A stretch of 27,935 nt of DNA, taken from the NCBI GenBank assembly GCA_002346545.1, contig DEAA01000036.1, forward strand, positions 47,607 to 75,541. The letters run 5' to 3'. Shown here piece after piece: positions 8,197-15,839 of this stretch. The notes beneath the pieces are model-generated. The model was not told the origin of the DNA, did no database searches, and saw only the letters and a list, made by a program, of their open reading frames with translations. How positions within the stretch are numbered: the stretch's first letter is position 1; each line of letters starts with the position of its first letter. A program made the translations under genes and the position numbers. The DNA comes from Acidobacteria bacterium UBA2994 (lineage in GTDB: Bacteria; Acidobacteriota; Vicinamibacteria; Vicinamibacterales; UBA8438).

Positions 8197-9189
8197 ATGG
8201 CTAAGCGCGCAATCATCACCGGGATCACAGGCCAGGACGGGTCCTATCTTGCCGAGCTTCTGCTCGAGAAGGGGTACGAGGTCGTCGGCGTCACTCGTCG
8301 GCTGAGTGCGCCCAACCTCCAGCGTATTGAGCACCTGCGAGATCGGGTCGAACTGCGGCCCGCCGATCTGCTCGATCAGATGTCGCTGCTAAAGGTCATC
8401 GACGAGGTGCGTCCACACGAGTTCTACAACTTGGCGGCGATGTCGTTCGTCCCCGCGTCGTGGGACCAGCCCATGTTGACCGGTGAGTTCAACTCGCAGG
8501 GTGTGACGCGCGTGCTCGACGCGATCCGTCGGGTGGACACCGCGATCCGGTTCTACCAGGCGTCGTCGAGTGAGATGTACGGGAAGGTGCGTGAGACTCC
8601 GCAGACCGAAGATACCCCGTTCTATCCCCGAAGCCCGTATGGCGTCTCGAAGGTGTTCGCGCACTACATCACCGTGAACTACCGGGAGAGCTATGACCTG
8701 TTCGCCGTTTCAGGCATCCTCTTTAACCACGAGTCACCCAGGCGTGGGCTTGAGTTCGTGACACGGAAGGTCACCGAGGGGGTGGCCCGTATAAAGCTCG
8801 GTCTGACCGATAGTTTGGCGCTCGGCAACCTTGGCGCTCATCGCGATTGGGGGTTTGCCGGCGACTACGTCCGCGCGATGTGGTTGATGCTTCAGCAGGA
8901 CGAGCCGGACGACTATGTGGTCGCGACCGGGGTGAGCCACTCGGTGCAGGACCTAGTGGAAACGGCGTTCTCGCACGTGGGACTCGACTGGCACGAACAT
9001 GTCAAAACCGACCCCAGGTTCCTGCGGCCGGCTGAGGTCGACCATCTGATCGGGGACTCGAGCAAGGCTCGGGCCGCGCTCAACTGGGCGCCGTCAGTGG
9101 ATTTCACCGGGCTCGTAGCGATGATGGTGGACGCCGATCTCGACCGGCTGCGCAACAATTCACCGACCCAACCGGTGTCGCCACCCTAA
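8197..9189 (+). CDS. gmd: GDP-mannose 4,6-dehydratase
   Basis: Gmd converts GDP-D-mannose to GDP-4-keto-6-deoxy-D-mannose, the precursor of GDP-fucose, GDP-rhamnose and GDP-perosamine. The 330 residues have [12 protein letters not shown] (9-20), NLAAMSFV (78-85), SSSEMYG (123-129), the catalytic Y148/K152 in [13 protein letters not shown], and [20 protein letters not shown], which is highly diagnostic of Gmd. No dedicated partner (fucose synthase, RMD reductase or perosamine synthase) is obvious nearby; the SDR at 18499 could act on its product. It begins 70 bases after the dehydrogenase, a gap with a small CCCGG/CCGGG hairpin and no clear promoter. Confidence 0.93.
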   Translation: MAKRAIITGITGQDGSYLAELLLEKGYEVVGVTRRLSAPNLQRIEHLRDRVELRPADLLDQMSLLKVIDEVRPHEFYNLAAMSFVPASWDQPMLTGEFNSQGVTRVLDAIRRVDTAIRFYQASSSEMYGKVRETPQTEDTPFYPRSPYGVSKVFAHYITVNYRESYDLFAVSGILFNHESPRRGLEFVTRKVTEGVARIKLGLTDSLALGNLGAHRDWGFAGDYVRAMWLMLQQDEPDDYVVATGVSHSVQDLVETAFSHVGLDWHEHVKTDPRFLRPAEVDHLIGDSSKARAALNWAPSVDFTGLVAMMVDADLDRLRNNSPTQPVSPP

Positions 9190-9211
9190 CTCTTTCTCAG
9201 GTGAGCTGTTC

Positions 9212-10192
9212 GTGCCTAGGGTGCTGATTACGACCGTGCCGTTCGGTGAGGTCGACCCGATCTCGCTGCGTGTACTCGAAGACGCCGGTCTCGAGTACTT
9301 CCTGAACCCGATCGGCCGCCGCCTGACCGACGATGAGCTGGCGTCGCTGGTGCAGGGGTTCGACTGTCTCATCGCCGGCACCGAGCCGATCACCGACCAG
9401 GTAATGGCGGCCGAACCGCGACTGCGGTTGATATCCCGGGTAGGGGTCGGCCTGGACAACGTCGATCTGACTGCGGCTCGGACCCGAGGCGTCGAGGTGT
9501 CCTACACGCCAGAGGGGCCCGCCGACGCGGTGGCGGAGCTCACTATCGGGCTTTCCCTGTCACTCCTCCGGAGTGTCCATATTGCCAACCGGGCTATCCG
9601 TACCGGGGTCTGGAAGCGTATCCAGGGGCGTCGACTTGAGAAGGTGACGGTCGGGGTCGTCGGGGTGGGCCGGATTGGCACCCGGGTGATCCGTCTGCTC
9701 TCGGCGTTCGGTGGCGAGATTCTGGCCAACGACCTCTCACCGGTCACGCTCGATCAGGCGGTCCGGTGGGTCGACAAGGAGACACTGTTCCGGGAGGCGG
9801 ACGTCGTGACCCTCCACGTGCCGCTGACGCGTCACACCCGGAATCTGATTGGCGCTGATGAGCTCGAGGTGATGGGAGCCGAGACGCTGCTAGTCAACAC
9901 CTGTCGGGGAGGCGTAGTCAACGAGGCCGCGCTCGCAGACGCGCTTCGTCGCGGTGTTATCGCCGGGGCTGCCGTCGACACCTTTGCCGAGGAGCCGTAC
10001 CACGGTGAGCTCGTCGAGGTCGAGACCTGCCTGATCACGGCGCACATGGGGTCGATGTCGGCTGACTGCCGCCTGGCGATGGAGGTCGGTGCGGCCCGGA
10101 ATGTCGTGGCGTTTCTCGCCGGCAAGCCGCTCGACGAGACAGTGCCAGACACTGAGTACGAGATGCGGGCCGCCGACGAGGAGGTCGGCTGA
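9212..10192 (+). CDS. D-2-hydroxyacid dehydrogenase (SerA-like)
   Basis: A 326-residue member of the D-isomer-specific 2-hydroxyacid dehydrogenases, without the C-terminal ACT domain of longer SerA proteins. The Rossmann motif GVGRIG is at 151-156, and the catalytic residues R232 (NTCRGG), E261 (FAEEP) and H278 (TAHMGS) are present. The family reduces 2-keto acids or oxidises D-2-hydroxyacids such as 3-phosphoglycerate with NAD. Here it sits between gmd and a LegB-like dehydratase, with one base separating it from the latter, so it probably serves the glycan, for example by making a glycerate- or hydroxyacid-type unit; that is inference. The GTG 9212 start follows gmd by 22 bases. Confidence 0.82.
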   Translation: MPRVLITTVPFGEVDPISLRVLEDAGLEYFLNPIGRRLTDDELASLVQGFDCLIAGTEPITDQVMAAEPRLRLISRVGVGLDNVDLTAARTRGVEVSYTPEGPADAVAELTIGLSLSLLRSVHIANRAIRTGVWKRIQGRRLEKVTVGVVGVGRIGTRVIRLLSAFGGEILANDLSPVTLDQAVRWVDKETLFREADVVTLHVPLTRHTRNLIGADELEVMGAETLLVNTCRGGVVNEAALADALRRGVIAGAAVDTFAEEPYHGELVEVETCLITAHMGSMSADCRLAMEVGAARNVVAFLAGKPLDETVPDTEYEMRAADEEVG

Positions 10193-10193
10193 C

Positions 10194-11201
10194 ATGACCT
10201 CCGTGGCCCCTTCGTTCTGGCAGGACCGGCGGGTACTCGTGACCGGGGCCGGTGGATTCATCGGCAGTCACCTTGTCGAGGCGCTCGTCGCCAGTGGGGC
10301 TCGGGTGCGAGCCCTGGTGCGGTACACCTCGCGTGGCGACCTGGGCGCTTTGTCGGAGGTCGAGGCTACGGACCGGGACCGGGTCGATTTGGTGCACGGC
10401 GACCTCACCCGGGCCGATATTGTCGAGGCGGCGTTCGACGGGGTGACCGACGCGTTCCACCTCGGCGCTCTCATTGCGATCCCCTACTCCTACCAGAGCC
10501 CGGATGAGGCGGTGGCGGTTAACGTGGTGGGTACCCTGAACGTGCTCCAGGCGGCGCGCCGCGCCGGAGTGCGGCGGCTGGTCCATACCTCTACCAGCGA
10601 GGTGTATGGCACGGCGCTCCGCGTGCCGATCGATGAGACGCACCCGCTACAGGGGCAGTCTCCCTATTCGGCCAGCAAGATCGGCGCGGACAAGCTGGCG
10701 GAAGCGTTTGCGCGGTCGTTCGACCTACCGGTCGTGACGGTGCGTCCATTCAATACCTTTGGGCCCCGCCAGTCGACCAGGGCGATAATTCCGACCATCA
10801 TTACCCAGCTGCTCAACGGACCCAGAGTCCGCCTTGGTAGTCTGCATCCCAGGCGAGACTTCACGTTTGTTACCGACACCGTGGCCGGTTTTCTCCGTGC
10901 CGCTGAAGTTGACGAGCTGTCTTGGCAGGAGATCAACCTCGGTACAGGCCGGGATGTCTCGATCGGCGAGCTACTGGATGCGATCGCTGGCCTGCTCGGC
11001 GTGACGCCGGTCGTGGAGACTGAACATGAGCGGGTCCGACCCACGAACAGCGAGGTCGACCGACTCTGCTCTTCGAATCAGCGGGCTCGGGAAGTTCTCG
11101 GCTGGCAACCTGAGCTCAGCCTCGAAGAGGGGCTGCGGCAGACAATCGACTGGGTGCGCGAACACCGGTCCTTCTATCTCACGGAGCGCTACCATCGCTG
11201 A
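10194..11201 (+). CDS. legB: LegB-like NAD-dependent sugar 4,6-dehydratase
   Basis: An extended SDR of 335 residues: GAGGFIGSH (18-26), HLGALIAIPYSYQSP (89-103), TSTSEVYGT (132-140), the catalytic Y158/K162 in YSASK, RPFNTFGPRQS, then IIPTIITQLL and the NLGTGRDVSIGEL stretch. From memory these phrases closely follow Campylobacter LegB, which dehydrates GDP-GlcNAc in the legionaminic acid pathway. The partner aminotransferase, hydrolysing epimerase and nonulosonate synthase are not visible in the window, so the end product stays open; a different 4-keto-6-deoxy amino sugar is an alternative. ATG 10194 lies one base after the preceding stop. Confidence 0.85.
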   Translation: MTSVAPSFWQDRRVLVTGAGGFIGSHLVEALVASGARVRALVRYTSRGDLGALSEVEATDRDRVDLVHGDLTRADIVEAAFDGVTDAFHLGALIAIPYSYQSPDEAVAVNVVGTLNVLQAARRAGVRRLVHTSTSEVYGTALRVPIDETHPLQGQSPYSASKIGADKLAEAFARSFDLPVVTVRPFNTFGPRQSTRAIIPTIITQLLNGPRVRLGSLHPRRDFTFVTDTVAGFLRAAEVDELSWQEINLGTGRDVSIGELLDAIAGLLGVTPVVETEHERVRPTNSEVDRLCSSNQRAREVLGWQPELSLEEGLRQTIDWVREHRSFYLTERYHR

Positions 11202-11229
11202 TCAGGGTGCGCCTGGGGTCCGACGGGCG

Positions 11230-11940
11230 GTGGTTCTGGCCGGCGGTCGGGGCACCCGGCTTTCGCCGCTAACCGTGGCTTTCCCCAAGCCGTTGGTGCC
11301 GATCGGCGACGTCCCGATTCTCGACATCCTGGTGCGACAGCTGGAGGCCGCCGGCGTCGAGCGGATCACGATGGCCGTGGGTCACCTGGCCGAGTTGATC
11401 ATGGCCTACTTCAGCGGGGGGAATCGCGGGGTCTCGATCGACTACTCACGCGAAGACCAACCGCTTGGTACGGCCGGTCCGCTGACGCTCGTGCCCGATC
11501 TGGACGAGCGGTTCCTGGTGATGAACGGCGACGTGCTCTGTTCGATCGATTACAACGATATGGTCCGGCGGCATGTCGAGTCCGGCGCCTGCGCGACTGT
11601 GGCGGCCTACACCAAGCAGGTGCAAAGCGATCTCGGGGTGCTGGAAGTCGACGAGCGAGGTCAGCTGCTGGCCTATCACGAGAAGCCGACCCAGACCGTC
11701 ACGGTCAGCATGGGTATCTACGTGCTCGAACCCGAGGTGCTCGAACTGCTTGTACCCGGTGAGCGCTGTGACCTACCAGACCTGGTGTCCCGTATCCTCT
11801 CGGCCCGCAAGCCCTTGTACGTCTACCCGTTCGACGGGTACTGGCTGGACATCGGCCGGCCGGAGGATTACGCCCGGGCGGTCGCGGAGTTCGACGAACT
11901 GAGGCCCCATCTGCTTCCCGGTCGCGGGGAAACGACCTAA
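11230..11940 (+). CDS. Sugar-1-phosphate nucleotidyltransferase (PtmE/ManC-like NTP transferase)
   Basis: A 236-residue GT-A-fold nucleotidyltransferase. It has LAGGRGTRLSPLT close to the N-terminus, FPKPLVPIGD, DQPLGTAGPL, VMNGDVL with the metal-binding Asp, and YWLDIGRPEDY near the end. Such enzymes join a sugar 1-phosphate to a nucleotide. Following a LegB-like gene, a role like PtmE (GDP-glucosamine formation) is plausible, but the regulatory CBS domains of PtmE are absent. The start is uncertain: GTG 11230 with GGGG upstream is the first acceptable codon before the signature and gives a slightly short N-terminus. The open frame runs back into legB without a credible start. Confidence 0.8.
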   Translation: MVLAGGRGTRLSPLTVAFPKPLVPIGDVPILDILVRQLEAAGVERITMAVGHLAELIMAYFSGGNRGVSIDYSREDQPLGTAGPLTLVPDLDERFLVMNGDVLCSIDYNDMVRRHVESGACATVAAYTKQVQSDLGVLEVDERGQLLAYHEKPTQTVTVSMGIYVLEPEVLELLVPGERCDLPDLVSRILSARKPLYVYPFDGYWLDIGRPEDYARAVAEFDELRPHLLPGRGETT

Positions 11941-11979
11941 ACTCAATCCTTGCCAACGAAATTCAGCTAGGTGAGGGCG

Positions 11980-11998
11980 GGGCGGCGTCCTGCCGTCC
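11980..11998 (+). terminator. Hairpin at the end of the first glycan block
   Basis: GGGCGGC (11980-11986) pairs with GCCGTCC (11992-11998) around a five-base loop, with one G-U pair. It follows the nucleotidyltransferase stop by about 40 bases and precedes a strong promoter. The T-rich run after it is broken, so it is only a possible weak terminator. Confidence 0.35.
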
Positions 11999-12001
11999 GG
12001 C

Positions 12002-12029
12002 TTGACTGTTTCTCTGTCTAGCCTATACT
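12002..12029 (+). promoter_or_regulatory. Predicted sigma70-type promoter upstream of the regulator gene
   Basis: TTGACT (12002-12007), a 16-base spacer, and TATACT (12024-12029), each one base from consensus. This is the best promoter-like sequence in the window and lies in a 177-base AT-richer gap between two gene blocks. Transcription would begin at about 12036, on the first arm of the palindrome that follows. Confidence 0.65.
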
Positions 12030-12035
12030 GTTCAG

Positions 12036-12050
12036 GTTCACTCCGTGAAC
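12036..12050. promoter_or_regulatory. Palindrome at the predicted transcription start, possible operator
   Basis: GTTCAC-TCC-GTGAAC is a perfect six-base inverted repeat with a three-base spacer, centred at 12043. It begins six bases after the -10 box of the strong promoter, where a bound winged-helix repressor would block initiation. The next gene encodes such a protein, so autoregulation is a natural guess. It could instead form a small 5' mRNA hairpin. Confidence 0.45.
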
Positions 12051-12073
12051 GCTATCGTCGTAAGTATACATTT

Positions 12074-12079
12074 TATAAT
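12074..12079 (+). promoter_or_regulatory. Second consensus -10 box (TATAAT)
   Basis: A perfect TATAAT lies in an AT-rich run 12 bases before GTG 12091. No good -35 box is found at 16-18 bases upstream. If used, transcription would start around 12086, giving a roughly 32-base leader to GTG 12118. Confidence 0.35.
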
Positions 12080-12117
12080 ACGTTGCAGTTGTGATTGACG
12101 GGGACGGAGTCCCTCCG

Positions 12118-12795
12118 GTGGGGTCGCACGACCACCACACCTTGCGCCTGTTGTCTCGCATTGAGACTGGACAGCTGGTGACTCAGCGATCCTTGTCCAA
12201 GGACCTGGGCATTGCGCTGGGGCTCACCAACCTGCTGATTCGCCGGGTAGCGAAGAAGGGGTGGGTGAAGGTCGTCAACATTCGACCAAATCGCGTGAGG
12301 TATCTCATCACCCCCGCCGGGATGATCGAGAAGAGCCGGATCACGCGAGAGTATCTCGACAATACCGTGCGTCTCTACACCGAGACGCGCGAGCGGATCC
12401 GGGCCAGCCTGCAGGTCATCTCTCACGAGTGGTCGGATGCCGACTGCGCGGCAGCCGGGGTGGGAGACCGCAAGCCGGTCGTGTTCTACGGGGCAGGCGA
12501 GGTGGCCGAGATCGGCTATGTCAGCATGCAGGGGACCGACTTGCGGCTGACCGGTGTGGTCGACGATCACCGCACCGGGACCTTCTTCGACCTTCCGATC
12601 GACGAGCCGGCCGCGTTGCGGGCTGCGACCCTCAACGGCCGGTCGTTCGGACGGCTGGTCGTCATGACGTTTAAGCAGGCGCCACAGATCCGCCTGCAAC
12701 TGGAAGGGCTTGGATTCCCGATCGAGCGGGTGTGCTGGCTCCACCCGACCGCCGGACGTGACGGGACGCTGCCGTTGCCTAGGAGCACATTGTGA
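12118..12795 (+). CDS. Winged-helix regulator fused to a Rossmann-like nucleotide-binding domain
   Basis: A 225-residue protein with two parts. Residues about 5-70 form a winged helix-turn-helix with RSLSKDLGIALGLTN, KKGWVKV and YLITPAGMIEKSRIT, closely like the EPS-associated MarR-family regulators found in polysaccharide loci. A helical linker (about 70-105) leads to a C-terminal domain starting PVVFYGAGEVAEIG (120-133), a glycine-rich beta-alpha-beta pattern with GVVDD at 146-150, as in nucleotide- or CoA-binding Rossmann folds. The layout recalls Rex, though the sequence does not. GTG 12118 is chosen because GGAG lies eight bases upstream and the protein then begins where the family does; GTG 12091 is the alternative. 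It heads the second gene block. Confidence 0.8.
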   Translation: MGSHDHHTLRLLSRIETGQLVTQRSLSKDLGIALGLTNLLIRRVAKKGWVKVVNIRPNRVRYLITPAGMIEKSRITREYLDNTVRLYTETRERIRASLQVISHEWSDADCAAAGVGDRKPVVFYGAGEVAEIGYVSMQGTDLRLTGVVDDHRTGTFFDLPIDEPAALRAATLNGRSFGRLVVMTFKQAPQIRLQLEGLGFPIERVCWLHPTAGRDGTLPLPRSTL

Positions 12796-13919
12796 TGAGT
12801 GAGGACACCGCAACTCCATTCCCGACCCTGCAGTACTGTCTCCGGTGCTGTCTTCCGGAGACATCGGAGGGACTCGAGTTCGACGAGCTCGGCATTTGCA
12901 AGGCCTGCCGCAGCTCCGAGATGAAGATGCACATCGACTGGGTGGCCCGTGAGGTCGAGCTCAGGAAGCTCCTCGACCACGCACGCGAGGAGGCCGGAAC
13001 AAACTACGACTGTCTGGTGCCGATCAGCGGCGGCAAAGATAGCTGCTTCCAGCTGCACGTGCTCTGCAAGGTCTACGGGATAAAGCCGCTGACCACCACG
13101 TTCAGTCACACTTGGTGGACCGAAACCGGCTGGTGGAATTTGCAGAACTGCCTCCAGCAGTTCGATGTGGATCACGTCATGTTCACGCCGAACCGCAAGT
13201 TGGTGAACAATCTCGCGCGGCAGTCCCTTCCGCAGATCGGGGACTCCTGCTGGCATTGCCATGCCGGCGTTGGGGCTTGGCCGCTCCAGACGGCTCGGAT
13301 GTTCAAGATCCCGCTCATCATCTGGGGCGAATCAGCCGCGGAGTTCGGCAGCAAAGCCACCTACGAGGACCAGATCGAGTTCGATGAGGAGTACTACCTC
13401 AAGGTCTCGACCAAGGTGCATCCGGACAAGATGGTCAGCGACCAGGTGAGTCGGCGCGATCTTCGCCCGTTCCAGCTTCCGACTCGCGAGGAACTCCAGG
13501 CCGAAGGTGTGCATGGGATCCACTTGGGAGACTATCTCTTCTGGGATGGCGAGCGGCAGGTCGACTTCATCAAGCGCGAGTACGGCTGGCGCGAAGACCA
13601 CGTTGAAGGGACCTACAAGCGTTACAAGAGCGTCGAGTGTCGCATGGCCGGTGTCCACGACTACGCCAAGTGGGTCAAGCGCGGTTTCGGCCGGGCGACC
13701 GACCACGTCAGCGTCGATGTCCGGAACGGCCTAATGAGCCGCGAGGAGGGGTTGGCGCTGGCGAAGCAGATCGATGCGGAGCGGCCTGGCGAGCTCGACT
13801 ACTACCTCGGTATCACGGGCTATACCGAGGAGGAGTTCCTCGAGATTCTCGAGAGCCAGCGCCGGGGGGTGGCCGCCAGCCTGCCCAAGGTGCCGCGGCC
13901 GAAGACGGTGAAAGCGTGA
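12795..13919 (+). CDS. N-acetyl sugar amidotransferase (WbpG/PseA family ATP-pyrophosphatase)
   Basis: A 374-residue enzyme that activates an N-acetyl group of a sugar with ATP and replaces its oxygen with nitrogen to give an acetamidino group. The N-terminus carries a four-cysteine module, YCLRCC with C15/C18 and GICKAC with C35/C38, followed by the PP-loop SGGKDS (78-83) and the family's SHTWWTETGWWN, HCHAGVGA and IIWGESAAEFG stretches. Known members need ammonia from HisH/HisF-like partners; neither is present. Instead an amidase gene overlaps its 3' end by four bases. AGGAG (12781-12785) is nine bases before ATG 12795; GTG 12792 would also work. Confidence 0.9.
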   Translation: MSEDTATPFPTLQYCLRCCLPETSEGLEFDELGICKACRSSEMKMHIDWVAREVELRKLLDHAREEAGTNYDCLVPISGGKDSCFQLHVLCKVYGIKPLTTTFSHTWWTETGWWNLQNCLQQFDVDHVMFTPNRKLVNNLARQSLPQIGDSCWHCHAGVGAWPLQTARMFKIPLIIWGESAAEFGSKATYEDQIEFDEEYYLKVSTKVHPDKMVSDQVSRRDLRPFQLPTREELQAEGVHGIHLGDYLFWDGERQVDFIKREYGWREDHVEGTYKRYKSVECRMAGVHDYAKWVKRGFGRATDHVSVDVRNGLMSREEGLALAKQIDAERPGELDYYLGITGYTEEEFLEILESQRRGVAASLPKVPRPKTVKA

Positions 13920-15274
13920 CCGCGCCACGCCCGTCCGAATTGACCGCCAGTCAGAGCGTACGCGCCATGCGCGCGGGCGATCTCACTCCGACCGCGCTGC
14001 TTGAGGACTGCATCGCCCGCGTCGACGAGATCGAGGCGTCAGTCTCCGCCTGGGCGCGGTTCGAGCCCGAGGCAGCCCGCCGCGACGCGGCACGCCTGGA
14101 TGAGGAACTAGCCGCGGGTACCCACACCGGGCGATTGCCCGGCATCCCGGTTGGGGTGAAGGATGTCTTCAACACGGCGGACCTGGGCACCGAGATGGGG
14201 AGCCCGATCTGGCGCGGCTTTACGCCAGGCAACGACGCCCGGGTCGTGGCCCATCTGCGGTGGCAGGGCGCCGTTGTGCCAGGCAAGACAGTCACTGCCG
14301 AATTTGCGGTCCACCACCCCGGACCGACCCGGAATCCCTACAGCTCCGATCACTCTCCGGGTACCTCATCGAGCGGTTCGGCGGCGGCGGTTGCTAGCCG
14401 GATGGTGCCGCTTGCGCTTGGCACCCAGACCGCTGGGTCGACGATCCGTCCCAGCAGCTACTGCGGGATCTACGGCTTCAAGCCGTCGTTCGGCGTGATC
14501 CCTCGCACCGGGATCCTGAAGACGCTCGACACGTTGGACCATGTGTCGCTGATGTCTCGGAGCATCGAGGATCTGCAATTGATGTTCGACTGTTGCCGTG
14601 TCGAGGGCCCCAACCATCCCCACGTCCACGACCAGATCGATGGATGGGCTCCCGAGAGACTCTCGATGCCGCTCCGGGTGGCGCTGGTGCGGGGGCCGGT
14701 CTGGGACCGAGCGCAGCCCTACGCCCAGAACAAGCTGCTCGAGTTGGCGCACCAGTGGGCGGCGGATCCTGACGTGCGGCTGGATGAGGTCACCCTCCCG
14801 GAGGAGTTCATGGAGGGTCACGACCTGCACGAGCTCATCTATTCGAAGGCGTTGTCCTACTACTTCCAGCGAGAGTACACCGAGCATCCCGAGCTCGTCA
14901 GCGACCAGTTCCTGGAGATGGTTGAACGGGGCCGGCAGGTCAGCGCCGGTATGTATCAGGAGGGGCTCGCCCGCCAGCGGCGGCTCGGGCATGCGCTCGA
15001 CCAGGTCTTCGATCGGCACGACGTCATCCTCAATTTGTCGACCGCCGGGGTGGCGCCCGAAGGGCTTGATGGGCGAGACGGTGAGGACTGCTGTCTCATT
15101 TGGACGCTGTGCCACGCGCCGGCCATGTCGCTGCCGGTGTTCACCGGTCCAGGCGGGTTGCCCTTTGGCGCACAGCTCGTTGGGCGCCGTTATGGGGATC
15201 CGGCACTGCTATGGATCGCCGAGACGCTGCAGGCCAAGGGGTTGGTGCGCGAGTGGATGCCGAGGCCTTTATGA
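13916..15274 (+). CDS. Amidase-signature enzyme (GatA-like)
   Basis: A 452-residue member of the amidase-signature family, which hydrolyses or transfers amide nitrogen using a Ser-cisSer-Lys triad. All three residues can be placed: K82 (VGVKDVF), S151 in GTSSSGSAA (149-157), and nucleophile S175 in TAGSTIRPS. The 69- and 24-residue spacings match characterised amidases. GTG 13916 overlaps the stop of the sugar amidotransferase gene (GTGA), so the two are probably made together. GatA uses the same fold to free ammonia from glutamine for GatB, so this protein may feed ammonia to its neighbour; alternatively it removes an amide from the sugar. Substrate unknown. Confidence 0.88.
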   Translation: MTAPRPSELTASQSVRAMRAGDLTPTALLEDCIARVDEIEASVSAWARFEPEAARRDAARLDEELAAGTHTGRLPGIPVGVKDVFNTADLGTEMGSPIWRGFTPGNDARVVAHLRWQGAVVPGKTVTAEFAVHHPGPTRNPYSSDHSPGTSSSGSAAAVASRMVPLALGTQTAGSTIRPSSYCGIYGFKPSFGVIPRTGILKTLDTLDHVSLMSRSIEDLQLMFDCCRVEGPNHPHVHDQIDGWAPERLSMPLRVALVRGPVWDRAQPYAQNKLLELAHQWAADPDVRLDEVTLPEEFMEGHDLHELIYSKALSYYFQREYTEHPELVSDQFLEMVERGRQVSAGMYQEGLARQRRLGHALDQVFDRHDVILNLSTAGVAPEGLDGRDGEDCCLIWTLCHAPAMSLPVFTGPGGLPFGAQLVGRRYGDPALLWIAETLQAKGLVREWMPRPL

Positions 15275-15287
15275 CCCTACATGATGG

Positions 15288-15839
15288 ATGGTGGCGATGA
15301 TCTGGTTCTCAGAAGGTGAACGCATCGGGTTGCGGGCGCTTCGCGCCGACGATGTCCCTCGGTGGACCCAGTGGTTCAACGACCCGGCGGTCACCGCCGA
15401 TCTGAACAAGGGGCTCTATCCGAACACCGAGGCGTCGCAGGCGGAGTTCTTCGAGCGTATTCACGCGAGCCGTCACGATGTCCTGCTCGGTATCGCGGCG
15501 CTGAGGATCCCGGCTGGCGAGTTGGTGGGCGTGATTGGACTGCATCACATCGATTGGGTGCACCGACGGGCCGATATCAGCATCGTGATCGGCGAAGCGT
15601 CGTCCCACGGGCAGGGATTCGGTACCGAGGCGATCCGGCTGATCACCGCACACGCGTTTGACACGCTCAATCTCCACAAGGTCACGGCGGGCATGTGGGC
15701 GACGAACCTCGGCTCCCGCCGAGCGTTCGAGAAGGCCGGCTTCGTCCTCGAAGCGACCATCCGCCAGAGCTACTGGCATCGGGATCGCTATGTGGACGAG
15801 TGGCGGCTGGGGTTGCTCGCCGAGGAGTGGCGCGGGTGA
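15288..15839 (+). CDS. GNAT-family N-acetyltransferase (RimJ/RimL type)
   Basis: A 183-residue GNAT protein. It opens with ERIGLRALRADDVPRWTQW, has the acetyl-CoA-binding stretch GEASSHGQGFGTEAIRL (about 100-116) containing the G/Q-x-x-G-x-G/A-like loop, and ends with NLGSRRAFEKAGF and a YVDEWRLGLL strand. This RimJ/RimL-like layout is common among amino-sugar acetyltransferases in glycan loci. Given the amidotransferase upstream and the ABC flippase downstream, acetylation of an amino sugar is the likely job, in the manner of LegH or PseH, but the substrate cannot be read from sequence. ATG 15297 is an alternative start nine bases on. Confidence 0.82.
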   Translation: MVAMIWFSEGERIGLRALRADDVPRWTQWFNDPAVTADLNKGLYPNTEASQAEFFERIHASRHDVLLGIAALRIPAGELVGVIGLHHIDWVHRRADISIVIGEASSHGQGFGTEAIRLITAHAFDTLNLHKVTAGMWATNLGSRRAFEKAGFVLEATIRQSYWHRDRYVDEWRLGLLAEEWRG

